Below, one piece after another: positions 33,984 to 46,070 of a stretch of 64,000 nt of DNA (position 1 is its first letter; each line of letters opens with the position of its first letter). Below the pieces are notes generated by a model. The model saw only the letters and a list, made by a program, of their open reading frames with translations, was not told where the DNA came from and made no database searches. Source of the DNA: Cordilura impudica. Its lineage: Eukaryota; Arthropoda; Insecta; Diptera; Scathophagidae. The stretch spans positions 122,528,300 to 122,592,299 of the forward strand of contig OY821518.1 in assembly GCA_963682025.1 (NCBI GenBank), written 5' to 3'. The translations under genes were made by a program, and so were the position numbers.

Positions 33984-34776
33984 TGTAAGAAAATTATAGT
34001 CGGTCTAGACCGACTATACGATACCCCATACCATGCGTTTAGAGACCCTATCTCTCAGGCCCAACACACTGGATATAGAAAATAAGCATAAACCAAATTT
34101 AAGTGGGATTTTTATTCATTTTTTCGGCTGCAGATATGAAAAAGTTCATAGGGGATGTTATATCTATATGGGGACTAGGCCCAAAAATGGACCGATCCTG
34201 ACCATGTTTGGTAACGTCTCTTGTGTTTTGCAACAATATATACAAACAAAATTTGAGAAGAATCAGTGCAATATTTTTGTTTTTTGATAGATTTAAGTGA
34301 AGATCGGGAATCAGCTCTATATGGGGCCTATGCCTAAGAGTTGTCCAATAGGGATCATTTGTGGACTACTGATTAACGGATGTAATATATACATACAAAC
34401 CCAATTCGACTAAGATTTGTATCATAATTTGGATCTTATGGCAATATATGTTGATTTCATAGGGGTGATTTGCATGGGGGCTAGGTTTGAACATGGACCG
34501 ATTCTCACTAATTTCAATACCGTTCATCCCATGGCCGATAAAAGATTAAATATCAAAGTTCATCAAAATATATTCATATTTGCGACCTGCAGTTTGATTA
34601 CAAGCTTTACATGGACACACAGACGGACGGACGGACGGACATCGTTAAATCGAATAAGATAGTGATTCTGATTCGATCGGTATAATTAAAGATGGATGTA
34701 GGTCGAATATTTTTGGTTGTTACAAACAGCAGCACAAAGTCATTATACACAAACCACATAGTGGTATAGGGTATAA
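33984..34776 (-). mobile_element. mini-me / DINE-1-like repeat, copy E
   Basis: Full length, with a perfect palindrome near the left edge, a GGAC array at about 34623-34641 and a GGTATAGGGTATAA end. It separates the second and third catalytic regions of the old DD41D transposase gene on the same strand, so its insertion postdates that gene. Confidence 0.87.
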
Positions 34777-35063
34777 GTAGCTCTTCGACTGGACCAATTG
34801 TCGGGATCCATTGTTTAACAGGCTGTGTGCTTGTGTCAACATCTTGTTGCAACGACATATAACTGATGTCAATTTTATTTAATTCTAACGAAAAATAAAT
34901 TTCCGACATGTTACAATAGCGAATTCCATTGACCGTAAAATCGCGATCATTCTCATTGTCGAAAAATATGGCTCAATTAAATCACCGGAATGAAATTCAA
35001 GCCACACGCTTACTTTTTATATATGGAAGCGTATGTGGTTTTATTGTTCCAATAATATATATA

Positions 35064-36361
35064 AAGGGTCCGCCATCTAACTTTTTTTTTCAACTAGTGC
35101 TTATTTCGTGAATGGTAACACTTAGCTCATGTCTGATTTGACAGATAATTAGTTTTATCCTTCCGCTGAACGATTATGGTTGTGTGTACGCTTGAACAAC
35201 GCTGGGAAATATTGCGACATTACTTTGAAAATCATGGTAATTTTGCAGAATGTGTGCAAAAATTGCGTACGGATTTTGGAAGAAGAGAAGCACCGTCAGC
35301 TCCGTATGTTCGTTATCTTGTGAAAAAAGTGAAAGAAACTGGCATCCTCATCGATAAACCAAAGCGTGAAAAGCCAAAAACAGTGCGTACACCCGAGAAT
35401 ATTGCTGCTGTGGCAGGAAGTGTGCGTGAAGCGCCATCAACATCAATTCACCGTCGTTCTCAAGAATTGAACATTTCGGATGCATCATTGAGACGAATTT
35501 TGCATAAAGACGCCACACAAAGTCCAATTGGTTCAGGAGTTGAAGCCAACTGACCATCCAATGCGTTTTCGATTCGCTAAGTGGGCCTGCGATCGACTTA
35601 CAGAAGATTCCGATTTTGCCAAAAAAAAAAATCATCTTTTCAGACGAAGCTCATTTTGATCTTGGCGGGCATGTAAACAAGCAAAATTGTCGCATTTGGG
35701 GCACAGAAAACCCGCACGCATACATTGAAAAGCCGATACACCCAAAACGAGTCAGTGTTTGGTGCGGATTTTGGTCCAGAGACATAACTGGGCCATTTTT
35801 CTTCGAAAATGAGCAAGGAGTGGCCGTTACAGTCAATGGCGATCGTTATCGGGCCATGTTGAACGAATTTTTGTTCACAAAAATTGAAGAGGAGGATATT
35901 GGCAACAATTGGTTTCAACAGGACGGCGCTACGTGCCACATAGCCGAAGCTGCACTCGATGTTTTGCGCCCTGTTTTTGAAGATCGCATTATCAGCCGCA
36001 GAGCCGATATCGTTTGGCCACCTCGGAGCTGCGATTTGACACCGTTGGACTATTATTTGTGGGGTGCCCTCAAAGATAAGTGTTACGCCAACAAGCCAGA
36101 GACAATTGACGCTTTAAAGGTCAATATTCGTGAAGCCATTGGTGAAATACAACTGCACACAATCGATAATGTGCTTAAAAATTGGACCGGTCGTGTAGGC
36201 TACTGCATGGCCAGCCGAGCCAGTCATTTGAATGAAATTATTTTCCATTATTAACCGGAAGGATTGTATTTTCAAATAAAAAAAGAAATTTGAGATAATA
36301 TTCAGTAGTTTTTTTTTTTTATAACATTTTCAAAAAAAAAAAAGTTATTTGGCGCACCCTT
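35064..36361 (+). mobile_element. DD41D mariner-like element, complete ends, TA flanks
   Basis: The left end AAGGGTCCGCCATCTAAC-T9 and the reverse complement of the right end AAGGGTGCGCCAAATAAC-T11 form TIRs of about 27 bases. TA flanks both sides (35062-35063, 36362-36363). It is 1298 bases long and carries a transposase with two frameshifts (35176-36254). It is inserted, in the opposite orientation, inside an older relative of the same superfamily. Confidence 0.9.
35176..36254 (+). pseudogene. DD41D transposase with two frameshifts
   Basis: An ATG at 35176 opens the N-terminal helix-turn-helix pair (LEQRWEILRHYFENHGNF; APSTSIHRRSQELNISDASL). A frame change near 35510 moves to a short segment (VQLVQELKP, HPMRFRFAKWACDRL). 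A second change at an 11-A run near 35620 returns to IIFSDEAHFDLGGHVNKQNC. The second catalytic aspartate is in WFQQDGATCH and the third in CDLTPLDYYLWG. I count 41 residues between them, which is the DD41D spacing reported for the rosa/visitor type of the mariner-Tc1 superfamily. The gene ends HLNEIIFHY. All three acidic residues remain; only the two frameshifts break it. Confidence 0.88.
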
Positions 36362-36489
36362 TATTTTGTTTGTTTGTTTGTTCAAAAAAAAGCTTCACCA
36401 TTGGAGATGATTTTCTGGTGAGTAAACTTAGAGTTGCGACCACCGACTTAAATAACATTTTTCTGTATTTAATGCAGGCAATATTCAGT

Positions 36490-36720
36490 AGTACAAAAAT
36501 AAACCCGGTAGGACCGTTCTAGGCCATACCACCTTTATAAAGCTGCTTTCCAGACTTCATATAAATCTATAAAAAAAAAAATATTGCACATATTTTTCTC
36601 TAAATTGGGTTACATAGGTTTTTGCGAAAAATAAGTTACATCACAAAATATGATCATGATCAGTCCATTTTGTAACTCGGTCGGTTCTTGCTTTATAGCT
36701 GAGAAACTAAGCAGAAAAAT
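36490..36720 (+). repeat. Strongly diverged mini-me-like fragment
   Basis: AAAGCTGCTTTCCAGACTTC, ATAAATCTATAAAAA, ATATTGCACATATTTTTCTC and AATATGATCATGATCAGTCC follow the order of the mini-me body in the orientation of copy C. Neither end is preserved. Confidence 0.5.
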
Positions 36721-36845
36721 ATCAACATAAAGAAAAAAAAACAGAAAATTTAATAAAAAAAAGTTTGCCCTGAGAACGCCAAACCTATTGGCCTGCTACT
36801 TTCACCCTGACTTGATATTTCCCCCCCCACCTTCAGAATGGATAT
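36695..36845 (+). repeat. Dispersed repeat R3, copy
   Basis: AAGTTTGCCCTGAGAACGCC, then AAACCTATTGGCC and TTTCACCCTGACTTGATATT, matches the segment at 26965-27060. Confidence 0.55.
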
Positions 36846-38116
36846 TGCACGGTATAATTATGAGTTTTATTGAAAATATTTCTTATAATATCCGCCTAAG
36901 TCTCTTTTTTTCTATATTTAATAGTGTTCTTCAAACTGGAATGCAATGATAATATTTCAGAATTTTGGTTGTCTTGGCCCGCCTAACACTTTTGTTTATT
37001 TTATGGAAAATTTTTATTAAATAAGGAAAAATAATAGACATCTAATGAACGAATTTAGAACTGGATGCAATATAAGTATAAAAGGAGTTCATATGGTCTG
37101 TCGGTGAGCCTGGAATACTATATATATATATATATTCCTTGCGAAGTAATATATTCTATAATGTACCCAACCCAGTTAAGGTGCAAAATAATTAATACAA
37201 CACACCCTCTTTAAAATGTATGTCAATAGAATCACACCTATGAAAATATACAAAACAATTAAAAGTTTGGAGTTCTCGAGAAACTATAGCTTTACATATC
37301 ATTTGCCTTCATAACTTGGTTTTATTTACTTGAAAATGAAATGGATACCCGTGTGCCCTGCCTCTCACATAAAGGCTATATAAAGAAAAATATCCAAAGA
37401 TATAAATTATATTTTTACCCATGTGGCGAGGCAGTTTCTTATCGTAAAGTAATTCAAATTATTTCTCATCTTAAATATCTACTGGCTATTAAATTTGGCC
37501 ACTTTTTCACTTTTCACTTTAATATTTTTTATTACGACATACAAATTAGAACGATAGAATTGTATATATATTCTTCTCCTAATAAGCCTCACATTGATAC
37601 TAATGTTGCGAAAAAAAAAAAACAAAATTCCATATTTCGAGGTTCTTCATTGAGATATCAAGAGAACTTAGTTGCGGCTTTCGACTGTTCCTATTTTTGT
37701 TTAGAAATTTAATTGGACTAAATTAGAACTATTTAACCCTAGATCCAGCTACCACTATCTGGAAGGGTCAATGAAAACTTTATTTTGTTTGAACTACCAG
37801 TGAACCTATCAGCATCAGTCTAACTAGTAACCATTTCCGAAAAAATATGAAGCCAAACTTCCATCACAATAAAAACTCCAAAAAGGCAAACGTGTTTTTT
37901 TGTAATAAGATTAATTTTAATAAATGTTCTATAAGTCCCAAAATAATCTTTTATAACGAAATTAAGCTTTGGCATTTTCTTGGAATACTACCGAAATATT
38001 TAATGTTTTACGGTAACAGTTAGTGAGCTGAACCGTTTTCAAAAGAGATCGATCTACATTGTAGTTTTTTTTTTTCAAGAAATGAAAGATGTTCTGAAAA
38101 TGCATCCTAGAATATA
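36846..38116. other. AT-rich stretch, nothing recognised
   Basis: A TA dinucleotide run lies at about 37119-37135. A 123-codon frame at 37341-37712 has no recognisable family and biased AT-driven composition. Confidence 0.4.
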
Positions 38117-38566
38117 TCTATAATACTAAGATGATTTCTTGTGACCGATTTTTTGTTCCACAGTTTTCTCCCGATTTGGAACAAATGTATTAAATTTAAA
38201 AGGTATTTCTTTTTAGCTGTCCACCAGATTTACAAATTGTTAAATTTTGAAATTTTGTTGGAGTAAAATGCATTTAAAGTTACTATTAATACATACATTA
38301 ACTTATACAAAGCTGTTTATGTGTTATTGTTTAATTTGTTAATGTTTTTGCAAAAAAAAAAAGTGAGTTTGTTTTCTTCATTCACAATAACAATTGTGTT
38401 GATTTGAAAAATAATTTCAGACATGAACCTATAACGCAATGGATATTTCACAATTGCTCAATTGTGAATTGGCTAAAATTGATTAGCATACCTTTAGGGT
38501 TTTATAAAAAAAATTATTAAACGAAACTAAATTTGTACTCAAATTTCGAGGGCTGGGATCAGCTAG
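38117..38566 (+). mobile_element. Non-autonomous Helitron-like element, copy H4
   Basis: It starts TCTATAATACTAAGATG after A, and ends CTCAAATTTCGAG, GGCTGGGATCAG and CTAG before T. At 450 bases it is the longest copy. It is the only one of the seven with recognisable ends that lies on the plus strand. Confidence 0.82.
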
Positions 38567-41500
38567 TAAATCATGAACAGACATTAAAAACAATTTAGTT
38601 TGTATGTGGTATGTAAAAATTTTTTAGATCAAGAAGTAAAATTATAATCTATAATTGATTTCTTTTCTTATAATCGCGCTTATTTGTATTTGAGCCATTT
38701 TTTCGGAAGTTCAAAAGCGTACCGTAAGAATTTGCAATTTGTAATTCACTTACTCTATATAAAAATTGAATCGGAAATTTGTTAAAAACAAACAATTCAA
38801 GCTAGCCGAAACCCCTAATATACGCATATAAAAAAAACATAGGACCTCGTTTTAATCGAATATAGATTACAAATTTCTAAATTGATATAAGAAACTGATA
38901 AAATTTCTTAAATATTAAAGAAAAAAGAAAAAAAACAGAATTTCTTCATAATATTGTAGAACTTCGCAGAAACTGCGACATGCGTATTTATGATTTATAT
39001 GTTTTCAGATGTTTCTTCAAAAGATCTTTCTTCGAATAAAAGTCACGTTCAACAAAAAAAAATTTAAATATATAACTTATTTTTAAAACATTTCAGCTCA
39101 CTAACTGCTAAATTAAATATTTTAGGAAACCTCATAAACAATATCAAAGTTCATTTTTAGGAAACCGCTAAAAAATTGTCGTGCTTCGACTAAATAGAAA
39201 TAAAAAAAAAAAATAAATATAAATTAAAAATTAATTACCTCAGAATTTAAATTTATTTAAATTTGCCAAATATTTTTAGTCACTTTCTCATGAAATATCA
39301 TTATAAATTTTAAATTATGTTAAACTTTTTTATACAAAACTATAAATATTTATAAAAATATATGTTCTTATATATTTTAAATAATATAATTAATGATAAA
39401 ACTTAATCAACAAAATTATCTTGTTACACTTAATGAATTTATGCTTACCATTAATAATTATTTCACTAAAATCCTTTTTCCAAGCTATTAATCTTAGTTA
39501 GCATTCGTCATCCTTTCATTATGTTGACTATGTCAAATGCAACTTACATTTTGAGGTGAATATTTTAACATAAATATGAATATAACATACCGAAGAAAAT
39601 ATATTATAATTAAAATAAATTATAATAATTTGTAGAACATAAAGGAGGACAGAAACAAATATAAAATAAAGTTTGTTTTAGCAAAAAGTTTTGTTAAAAA
39701 TTTCTAAAGTTAAGCCACATATGTTCATATTTTTTTTTTCATCCTCAGAACATTAATGTTAATAAATGGAAAATAATCATATTTTATTCAAATGTTCTTT
39801 TATAACTAAAAAGTTTACTGATTATGATGATGATGATGATGATGATGATGAGGATTTTTGTGGAACAGTTGCGAATTGTTTTAATTTAATATGAGAAAAA
39901 ACACCACGTGGTTCAATTTCAGTTAAGTTTCAAATTAGATTGCTTTTTTTGTATTTCTTGTTATTATTGTGTTTCTATAGGCATTTTAATAAATTATATG
40001 TTGTCACGCACTTAACGGTAGTTTCATTCATAATTTATGCATTTGAATTTGTCAAAATGTGTTAGACCAGAAAAGCCATCAAACATCAGAACAAGTTGTG
40101 GCATGACCAAGCACAAAAACATAAGCACACAAATCTAAACAATTGTAGATTGGCAATTTTACCATACACATTCAATTTATGCTGTAAGAATATCAAAACT
40201 ACAAATGCCGCATGATGAAAACTAGAAAAATGATATATATTATAACTTTAGTTCAACATTTTTTATTTATTTTTTTTTGTTATTAATTTTAAATTATTTG
40301 GTATTTGGTATTTTTAAGCTTTTTTTAAATAAACTTTATATCTATTAAATATTTTTCTCGTTTATATTATAGATTTTTACATATATATACACATGTATAT
40401 ATTTTGTTTTTAAAATAACACAATTCACATTCCGTTTAAAGTTTAGCAAAACAACCTTGCGGCCCGAATATCGTTACACGACTGAAAAGCTTTTTACTCT
40501 CTAAAAATTTACCTGGTTGTATGCAACAAAATTAGGAAAAAAGAAAACAACACAAAATGCAAAGCGAATCCTTACGAAATATATTTTTTTTTCTTACAGA
40601 AAATTTACAAATAACGTTTATAACGATACAACTCTTTTCTCCTTTAAAAAATGTCTCATTCAATTACTCTCTTTTTGAAGCCGTACGTTATTCTCATTCT
40701 CTCTCTGCCTCTCTCTCTATCTCTCTTCTTAATTCATTCACCGTTATATTGTTTTTATGTTTTGCAACTCAAGTTTTATTGCGTAGGTCATATCCTTATT
40801 ACTAGCACTGGCATTGCTTGATTATTTATTAAATTTTTAAGAAGTTTTCGTCTCCAGAGACAAAAGCTTTATTTCTCAATTACTCTTTGTTATCATATGA
40901 AAAATAACTTTGCTCGTTTTTTATTTGTTTATTATTTTGTTTTTTTGTAATTTTAACATGCATTCATTATCGAAAAGAGCAGTGCGTAGGTTGTTGGTTA
41001 TAGTGGTTTTATGATTGAACGAATGGCAAAAGACATAAATAAAATATGCAAGGAAAAAGTCATAGATAAATTTATCTTTTTCACGTGTAAATCATTTAGA
41101 CCATTTTTTAAACCTTAATAACCTTTATATTTACAGTTGCTGTGCCGTTATACTGAATTATTAAATATTTTGAACTAAACAAAATTACTCCATTGCAATT
41201 CATAATTGTAAATATGTTCAACGGCTTTGCAATTGTTACATTTTTATAATCTTCTATCTATTCTGGACATTATTCCAGTTTTAAGCAAGTTCTTCTATGT
41301 TCATATTGAAATTAGACAATGCTATAGTTTTTTATATTTTTATGCAAAATTTAATTATAGGTCTGCCAGTTCAGGTGCATTTGGTTAAGGTTTCATCAAC
41401 AGCCAGTTATATATATAAAATGTTTCTGAATACCTTAATGACCAATTAATTACTAAACATAAAATGTGTCTGAAACTAAGCCAATTATACCTAGTTTTGT

Positions 41501-42892
41501 AGAAAGGATCCTAGCTTTAGGTATGCTGGTTAATGGACGTAGAAAACGGAAATGTTTAAAAGTTTTAGTAAATTTTTTAGCTAAAAATATAGAAAATTAT
41601 AAAAATTGATTTATAATTTATGAAAATTTTAGCTGAAACTTCGGATTATACTAAATACGTTATTTTATCAAAATCTGAATACACTAATGTAAATCCTTCG
41701 GTTTCCAAATTTTAAATTTCCTCTAGGATATTTCGTTATTAAAACAATCTTTACGTGCATTAACATTTATTATTCCCAGTATTCTTTTAGGACTAAATTG
41801 AGCAATTAAAAAAAAACATAAGTGTTATACAGCCATTTTAAGAGAGTACCATTAAAATTTCTCTTTTATTTGGTTTCAAAAATTAATTTCTCTTCGCATA
41901 ATTATTCTCATTAAGTTTCTCTAAAAAACTTTTCAATTTTTGAGTACAGCATAATAACGTTATTTTACTATCCATAGCACCACTTTGCAAAAAAACAGAA
42001 AAATAACTTGTTACCATTTATAATCGTTATCTAATGTTACAACTTTTAAATAATTTAAGCATATTTTGTACTTTTTATTTATATATGAGCACCACCTGAT
42101 AAACGCAACCGGCAGCACAGAAATTTTTTCACAGATTTTAAATATTTTGTTTTAAAATCATTTATGCCTGCCTACGCTTTTTATCACCTACGCTGAATAC
42201 TAAAACACATCCTTGTTTTCTTTATAACACAAAACATTTGAAATGTTAGTAAAAGTATTATCTTTGGTTAATATCCTTATTTAGTGATGATCCATTAATA
42301 ATAATAAAATTCTATGATGATGCTAAATCAATATTATTTAGAAAGACAATATTCTTGAGATAGGTTATTTTTGCCTTTAAATTTTATCCACAATTTTGGG
42401 GATCTTATATCATATCAAGCTGTTAAAGCAATCATTTATTTAACATTTAAGAATATTAAGTAAAATAGTTAACTGTGTTATTATTACACTTCACTGTAGA
42501 TTCTTGGTGCATGTACACCTGTGAACTAGATTTTTACTTCTTATATTCATCTGAAATTATACAAGGGTCATCCCAAAATCTCACTTCCAGAGAATTCGCA
42601 TCTGGCTGCAATGAATTATAAATTAGGAAAAGAGATCAAAACGGATTAAAAAGCAGAATGTGTCGTCGAGGAGTTTGGCGAATAAATACAAAGTATAGAA
42701 AAATTAAATTTAAATTGAAACTAAAACTATCGAAAAATTGCCATCAACGCAAGTTAGAAAGTTTAAGTTCATAATTAACTTTTTATAAGCAAAAACAATT
42801 TTTCATAACAAACAGCCTTTCTTTTTTTTATAAAATGCAACATAATTTAAGTTATTATTTAAAATTTTAATTAATTTTATTTATACTTGCAA
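38567..42892. other. Quiet AT-rich stretch without recognisable transposons
   Basis: No transposase, repeat family or coding exon was recognised over about 4.3 kb. It holds an ATG/GAT trinucleotide array (about 39824-39851), a CT-rich tract (about 40690-40730) and many A/T runs. If the window lies in an intron or spacer of a host locus, this is the part most likely to be single-copy. Confidence 0.5.
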
Positions 42893-43123
42893 AGCCCAGC
42901 CGTCGAAATTCAGGTGGAAATTCTAGGAAATTCTATTTTTTCATTTAATACAAAATTTTTTTATTTTTAGACAATTCGCAATTTAACTATTTGTATTAAA
43001 ATGTATTTAATTTCAAACAAAAGATATATAAATGGGTTTGTTAAAAAATAATTTTAAAGAAGCCTAAAGGTATGCTAATCAATTTTCGGCAAATCACAAT
43101 TCATCACAAGGCTTCTTTATTTA
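42893..43123 (-). repeat. Decayed Helitron-like copy
   Basis: GCCCAGCCGTCGAAATTCAG, GGAAATTCTAGGAAATTCTA and later GCCTAAAGGTATGCTAATCA match the 3' region of the family. The terminal CTAG is absent. The copy abuts the intact copy that starts at 43124. Confidence 0.6.
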
Positions 43124-43497
43124 CTAGCAGATTCCAGCCCTCGAAATTAGAGTGGAATTTCTAGGAAATTTTATTTTTTCATTAAATAAAGAGCCTTAAG
43201 GTATGCTAATCAATTTTAGCCAATTCACAAATCAACACAAAAAAGCAAACTCATTTTTATTACGAACACAAAATTTAAGAAACACTCACATAGCATTGTA
43301 TAATTTTATGTATGTGTTAGTAGCAATTTTAAATGCAGTTTACTCAAAAAAAAAAAATTAAAATTTAAAAATCTGTAAATCTGGGGGATACCTAAAAAGA
43401 AATACCTTTCAAATGAGGCATGTGCGGTCGAAGTAGGACTAAAACTGAGGCAGTAGCATCGGTAAAAAGAAATCGCCTTGCCTATTAATATTATAGA
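43124..43497 (-). mobile_element. Non-autonomous Helitron-like element, copy H6
   Basis: On the minus strand it starts TCTATAATATTAATAGGC and ends CTCTAATTTCGAG, GGCTGGAATCTG and CTAG, flanked by A and T. It is 374 bases long. Confidence 0.82.
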
Positions 43498-43509
43498 TAA
43501 CAAATACCT

Positions 43510-43711
43510 GTTTTATGTGTGTGTGTGTGTGTTAGTAGCATCTTTTAATGAGCATTACTCCAAAACCTGTTCCAGGCGGTGAAAATAAGTAAATCTGATG
43601 GACAGATAAAAAGAAATACTTTTCAAATGAGGTATGTTTGGTCAAAATCGGTTATAAACTACAATTTTTATATCGGTCACAAAAAATTGCCTTGCCTATT
43701 AATATTATAGA
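43510..43711 (-). repeat. Truncated Helitron-like copy H7
   Basis: The TCTATAATATTAATAGGC end and the adjacent 150 bases (GGTCACAAAAAATTGCCTTG, GTTTGGTCAAAATCGG on the plus strand) are present, but the hairpin/CTAG half is missing. A GT dinucleotide run occupies 43516-43534. It follows copy H6 in the same orientation. Confidence 0.7.
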
Positions 43712-43936
43712 GACCTAAAAACGATCTGATCCGTATTCGTTAAAAACTGGCACAAATATTAAACCTTAGTCCACTAAGAAATATGCCGATTGTTACATCG
43801 CTTTATAGTTCTCGAAATAAGACGACGTCAAAAGTGGAGCTGCGTTTTTTTGATGGTATAAAAATCGTCCAAAATAAAGATCGAATATTTTTTTTGTTTT
43901 TGAAAATTGTAGACTTTGTGATATTTTTACAATTAA

Positions 43937-44331
43937 AAGCCCAGTTACACGATACCACTCAGTCGTATGTTTTTTTGAAATTAAAATCCGATGAAATTCA
44001 TCGGACTGTCATAAATTATTTCAGCATACTTAGGCCATTTACACCATTACACTCAAGTCATATGAAAACAGCTGTCTAGAATAACAAGCAAATATATTTT
44101 GAAATTTATATTTTATTTCCACTTTATTTGTTTTTGTTTACCTTTTTTTTAATATTACGAAAAACAACTCTGGTCCGATGAAAATGGCCAGTTTTTAGAA
44201 ATGCTTCTGAAACCATTGGACTACGAAAATAAAATCCTACAGACTGTCAATTTCATAACATAAGCTATTTATATGATACGACTTTTTAATACTACTCGAA
44301 TTTTTGACAGGTGTGATAGTGTAAACTGGCC
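43937..44331. mobile_element. MITE with TTAA flanks
   Basis: The left end AAGCCCAGTTACACGATACC and the reverse complement of the right end GGCCAGTTTACACTATCACA are inverted-repeat relatives. TTAA occurs immediately outside both (43933-43936, 44332-44335). The 395-base element has no transposase. TTAA suggests piggyBac-type mobilisation, but the TIR differs from those of the other piggyBac-like elements here. Confidence 0.6.
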
Positions 44332-44600
44332 TTAACACGTTTGCTGGGAAGCCGACTACGAGTTATTTCGTACTGTGTCTGCTTGCCATATTCGTGCAGC
44401 TACGATTACACTCGTAGTATATCATGCTAATATGGATTGATGGCTTCTGGGAAGGGAACAAAAAATTAATGCTGGCTTACATGAACAGAAAATTTATTAA
44501 TAAATGAACAGAAAATATAATTATAAAAATGTGTTATAAAACCAGAAAAAAAAAGAATATTTTTATTGGCTTCTTAGACGGGAAATCTGAAAATAAAATT

Positions 44601-45230
44601 AAGAAAAAAAAAGTCGGTCTAGACCGTTTAAAGAAACTTTCTTTTAAACCTTACTAACTGGATATAGAAAATAAGCATGAAACAATTTTGACACATCGAA
44701 AAATTTATCGACCTTGACCATATTTGGTAAAGTCCCCTTTGTTGGCAAAAATAAGAGCAAAAATTGCGCAATATTTTATTTTTAGATAGATTTATGTAAA
44801 GAGCGGGGAGAAATTTTATAAAAGGGCTATGGCTTAGAATTTTCTTGCAGGGTTTATTTTGGTACTATTGATTAGAAGACGTAATAAACATACGCAGTCC
44901 AAACTCGGATTTAGTAGGGATGATTTTCATGCAGGGATTTCCGCTAATTTGAACAGCCTTAATCCTATTGTTGATAAAAGCTTACATATATAATTTCTTC
45001 AAAATATATTCATAATTGCACCTTGTATGTCTATGCACCTTGTATGTCTATGGACGGACGGACAGACAGACAGACAGTCAGATAGACGGAGAGACGGACG
45101 GACGGACAGACAGACAGACAGATAGACAGACGGATAGACGGACAGATTAATTTTCTAAGATGGTCGAATATTTTTGGTAGTTACAAACACCAGCGCAAAC
45201 TAGTTATACACTGAACACACAGTGGTATAT
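44601..45230 (-). mobile_element. mini-me / DINE-1-like repeat, copy F (diverged)
   Basis: A partial palindrome GTCGGTCTAGACCG stands at the left and a shortened body follows. A long mixed GGAC/GACA array (about 45050-45150) with GATAGACGG variants comes next. The end CACAGTGGTATAT is degraded. It is older than copies D, E, I and J. Confidence 0.75.
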
Positions 45231-45232
45231 GT

Positions 45233-46070
45233 CAGAGGTGCCCACCACTTTTTTCAACAGATTGACAGATTGATTCCGATCGATCGAAATATATTATTAC
45301 TATCATAACATTTATAAACAAAATCGTATTAAATTAATTTTACTATTTTATTTTACACAATACACAAAAAAGAAATCAATATTTTAATTCATTTTGAAAA
45401 TCCTGTGGCGTTCAATGTTGCTCATTGCATTCCATTACATCTACTATTTTTTTGTAATGCAATTTCTTACACAGGAATCCAAGTGGTTTTCCGTTATGAT
45501 GTTTGATTTTGACTATTTTTATTTGAAAAAATGCTAATTCAAATAAACAAGTTGATCCAAAATATGCATTCAATTTTTCAGAACATTTCCGCAAGGACGG
45601 AGACGTGTATGCCCATATATATTTCCAAATACTGTCATCAAATGCTTTTGATTTAATAAGAAATCTGTTTTGTAGATGAATTGTCTTCATTTCCAGTTTT
45701 TAGTAGCTATTTCAAATAGCAATAAAAATGTTCTACAGTTTTATCTAATATGATGTCTGTAGTAAATGGATTAGTCAAAAATAAAATCACTTCGAGTCTG
45801 CTGAAGTCCTGAAAAGGTCTATTAAACTCTGTGCTAACGGTTTATCAGTTACGTATATATTTGTATCATAATTCGCGGAATTAGAACTATTTAATTGTTC
45901 CATTTAATTTGGAAAATAAGTAAATTTTTTTTTTTTATATATTTGCCTTGTAACCATACTCCTACAATTATATCTTATAATCTTATATTTATAATCTTAC
46001 CTTTGTGTAGTTTTCTACTTCTTGTATGTTTTTATATGAAAATAGGTTTATTTTGTAAACAAAAATTCTT
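45233..46070 (-). pseudogene. hAT transposase fragment 1 with 3' terminal repeat
   Basis: The minus strand reads EFNRPFQDFSRLEVILFLTN near 45830-45760 and then KAFDDSIWKYIWAYTSPSLR, KLNAYFGSTCLFELAFFQIK and IVKIKHHN at 45690-45412. This is the C-terminal dimerisation half of a ZBED5-type hAT transposase. The left edge CAGAGGTGCCCACCACTTTT at 45233 looks like a hAT terminal inverted repeat. The N-terminal half is replaced by other sequence from about 45850 up. Two further copies of the fragment occur at 47599-48217 and 63355-63971. Confidence 0.72.

Larger units (their letters stand above)
33785..36445 (-). pseudogene. Old DD41D-type transposase gene carrying two insertions
   Basis: The minus strand can be read in three pieces. 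From about 36440, FTHQKIISNGEAFFLNKQTN corresponds to the first catalytic region (IIFSDEAHF..N..VNKQN). After the younger element at 35064-36361, FFDNENDRDFTVNGIRYCN and MSLQQDVDTSTQPVKQW cover the second catalytic region (QQDGATCH). After mini-me copy E, SLCDLRLLDYILWVNIIKLV and NPETVEELKDNIEHA cover the third (CDLTPLDYFLWG) and the C-terminus. The order and strand fit one gene. Stops and substitutions are frequent, so this host copy is clearly older than both inserts. Confidence 0.75.

Noticed and set aside
37341..37712. 123-codon plus-strand frame
   Set aside because: There is no recognisable motif. The lysine/isoleucine/tyrosine-rich composition follows from AT-rich DNA, and no neighbouring exon or promoter evidence was seen.
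40557..40805. 82-codon frame across a CT-rich tract
   Set aside because: The serine/leucine run is produced by a CTCTCT microsatellite, and no family motif is present.
42558..42620. CAAGGGTCATCCCAAAATCT resembling a mariner terminal repeat next to TA
   Set aside because: No matching inverted copy or transposase was found nearby, so it was not called.
43783..44079. 98-codon plus-strand frame
   Set aside because: It straddles the left end of the TTAA-flanked MITE and shows no known domain.
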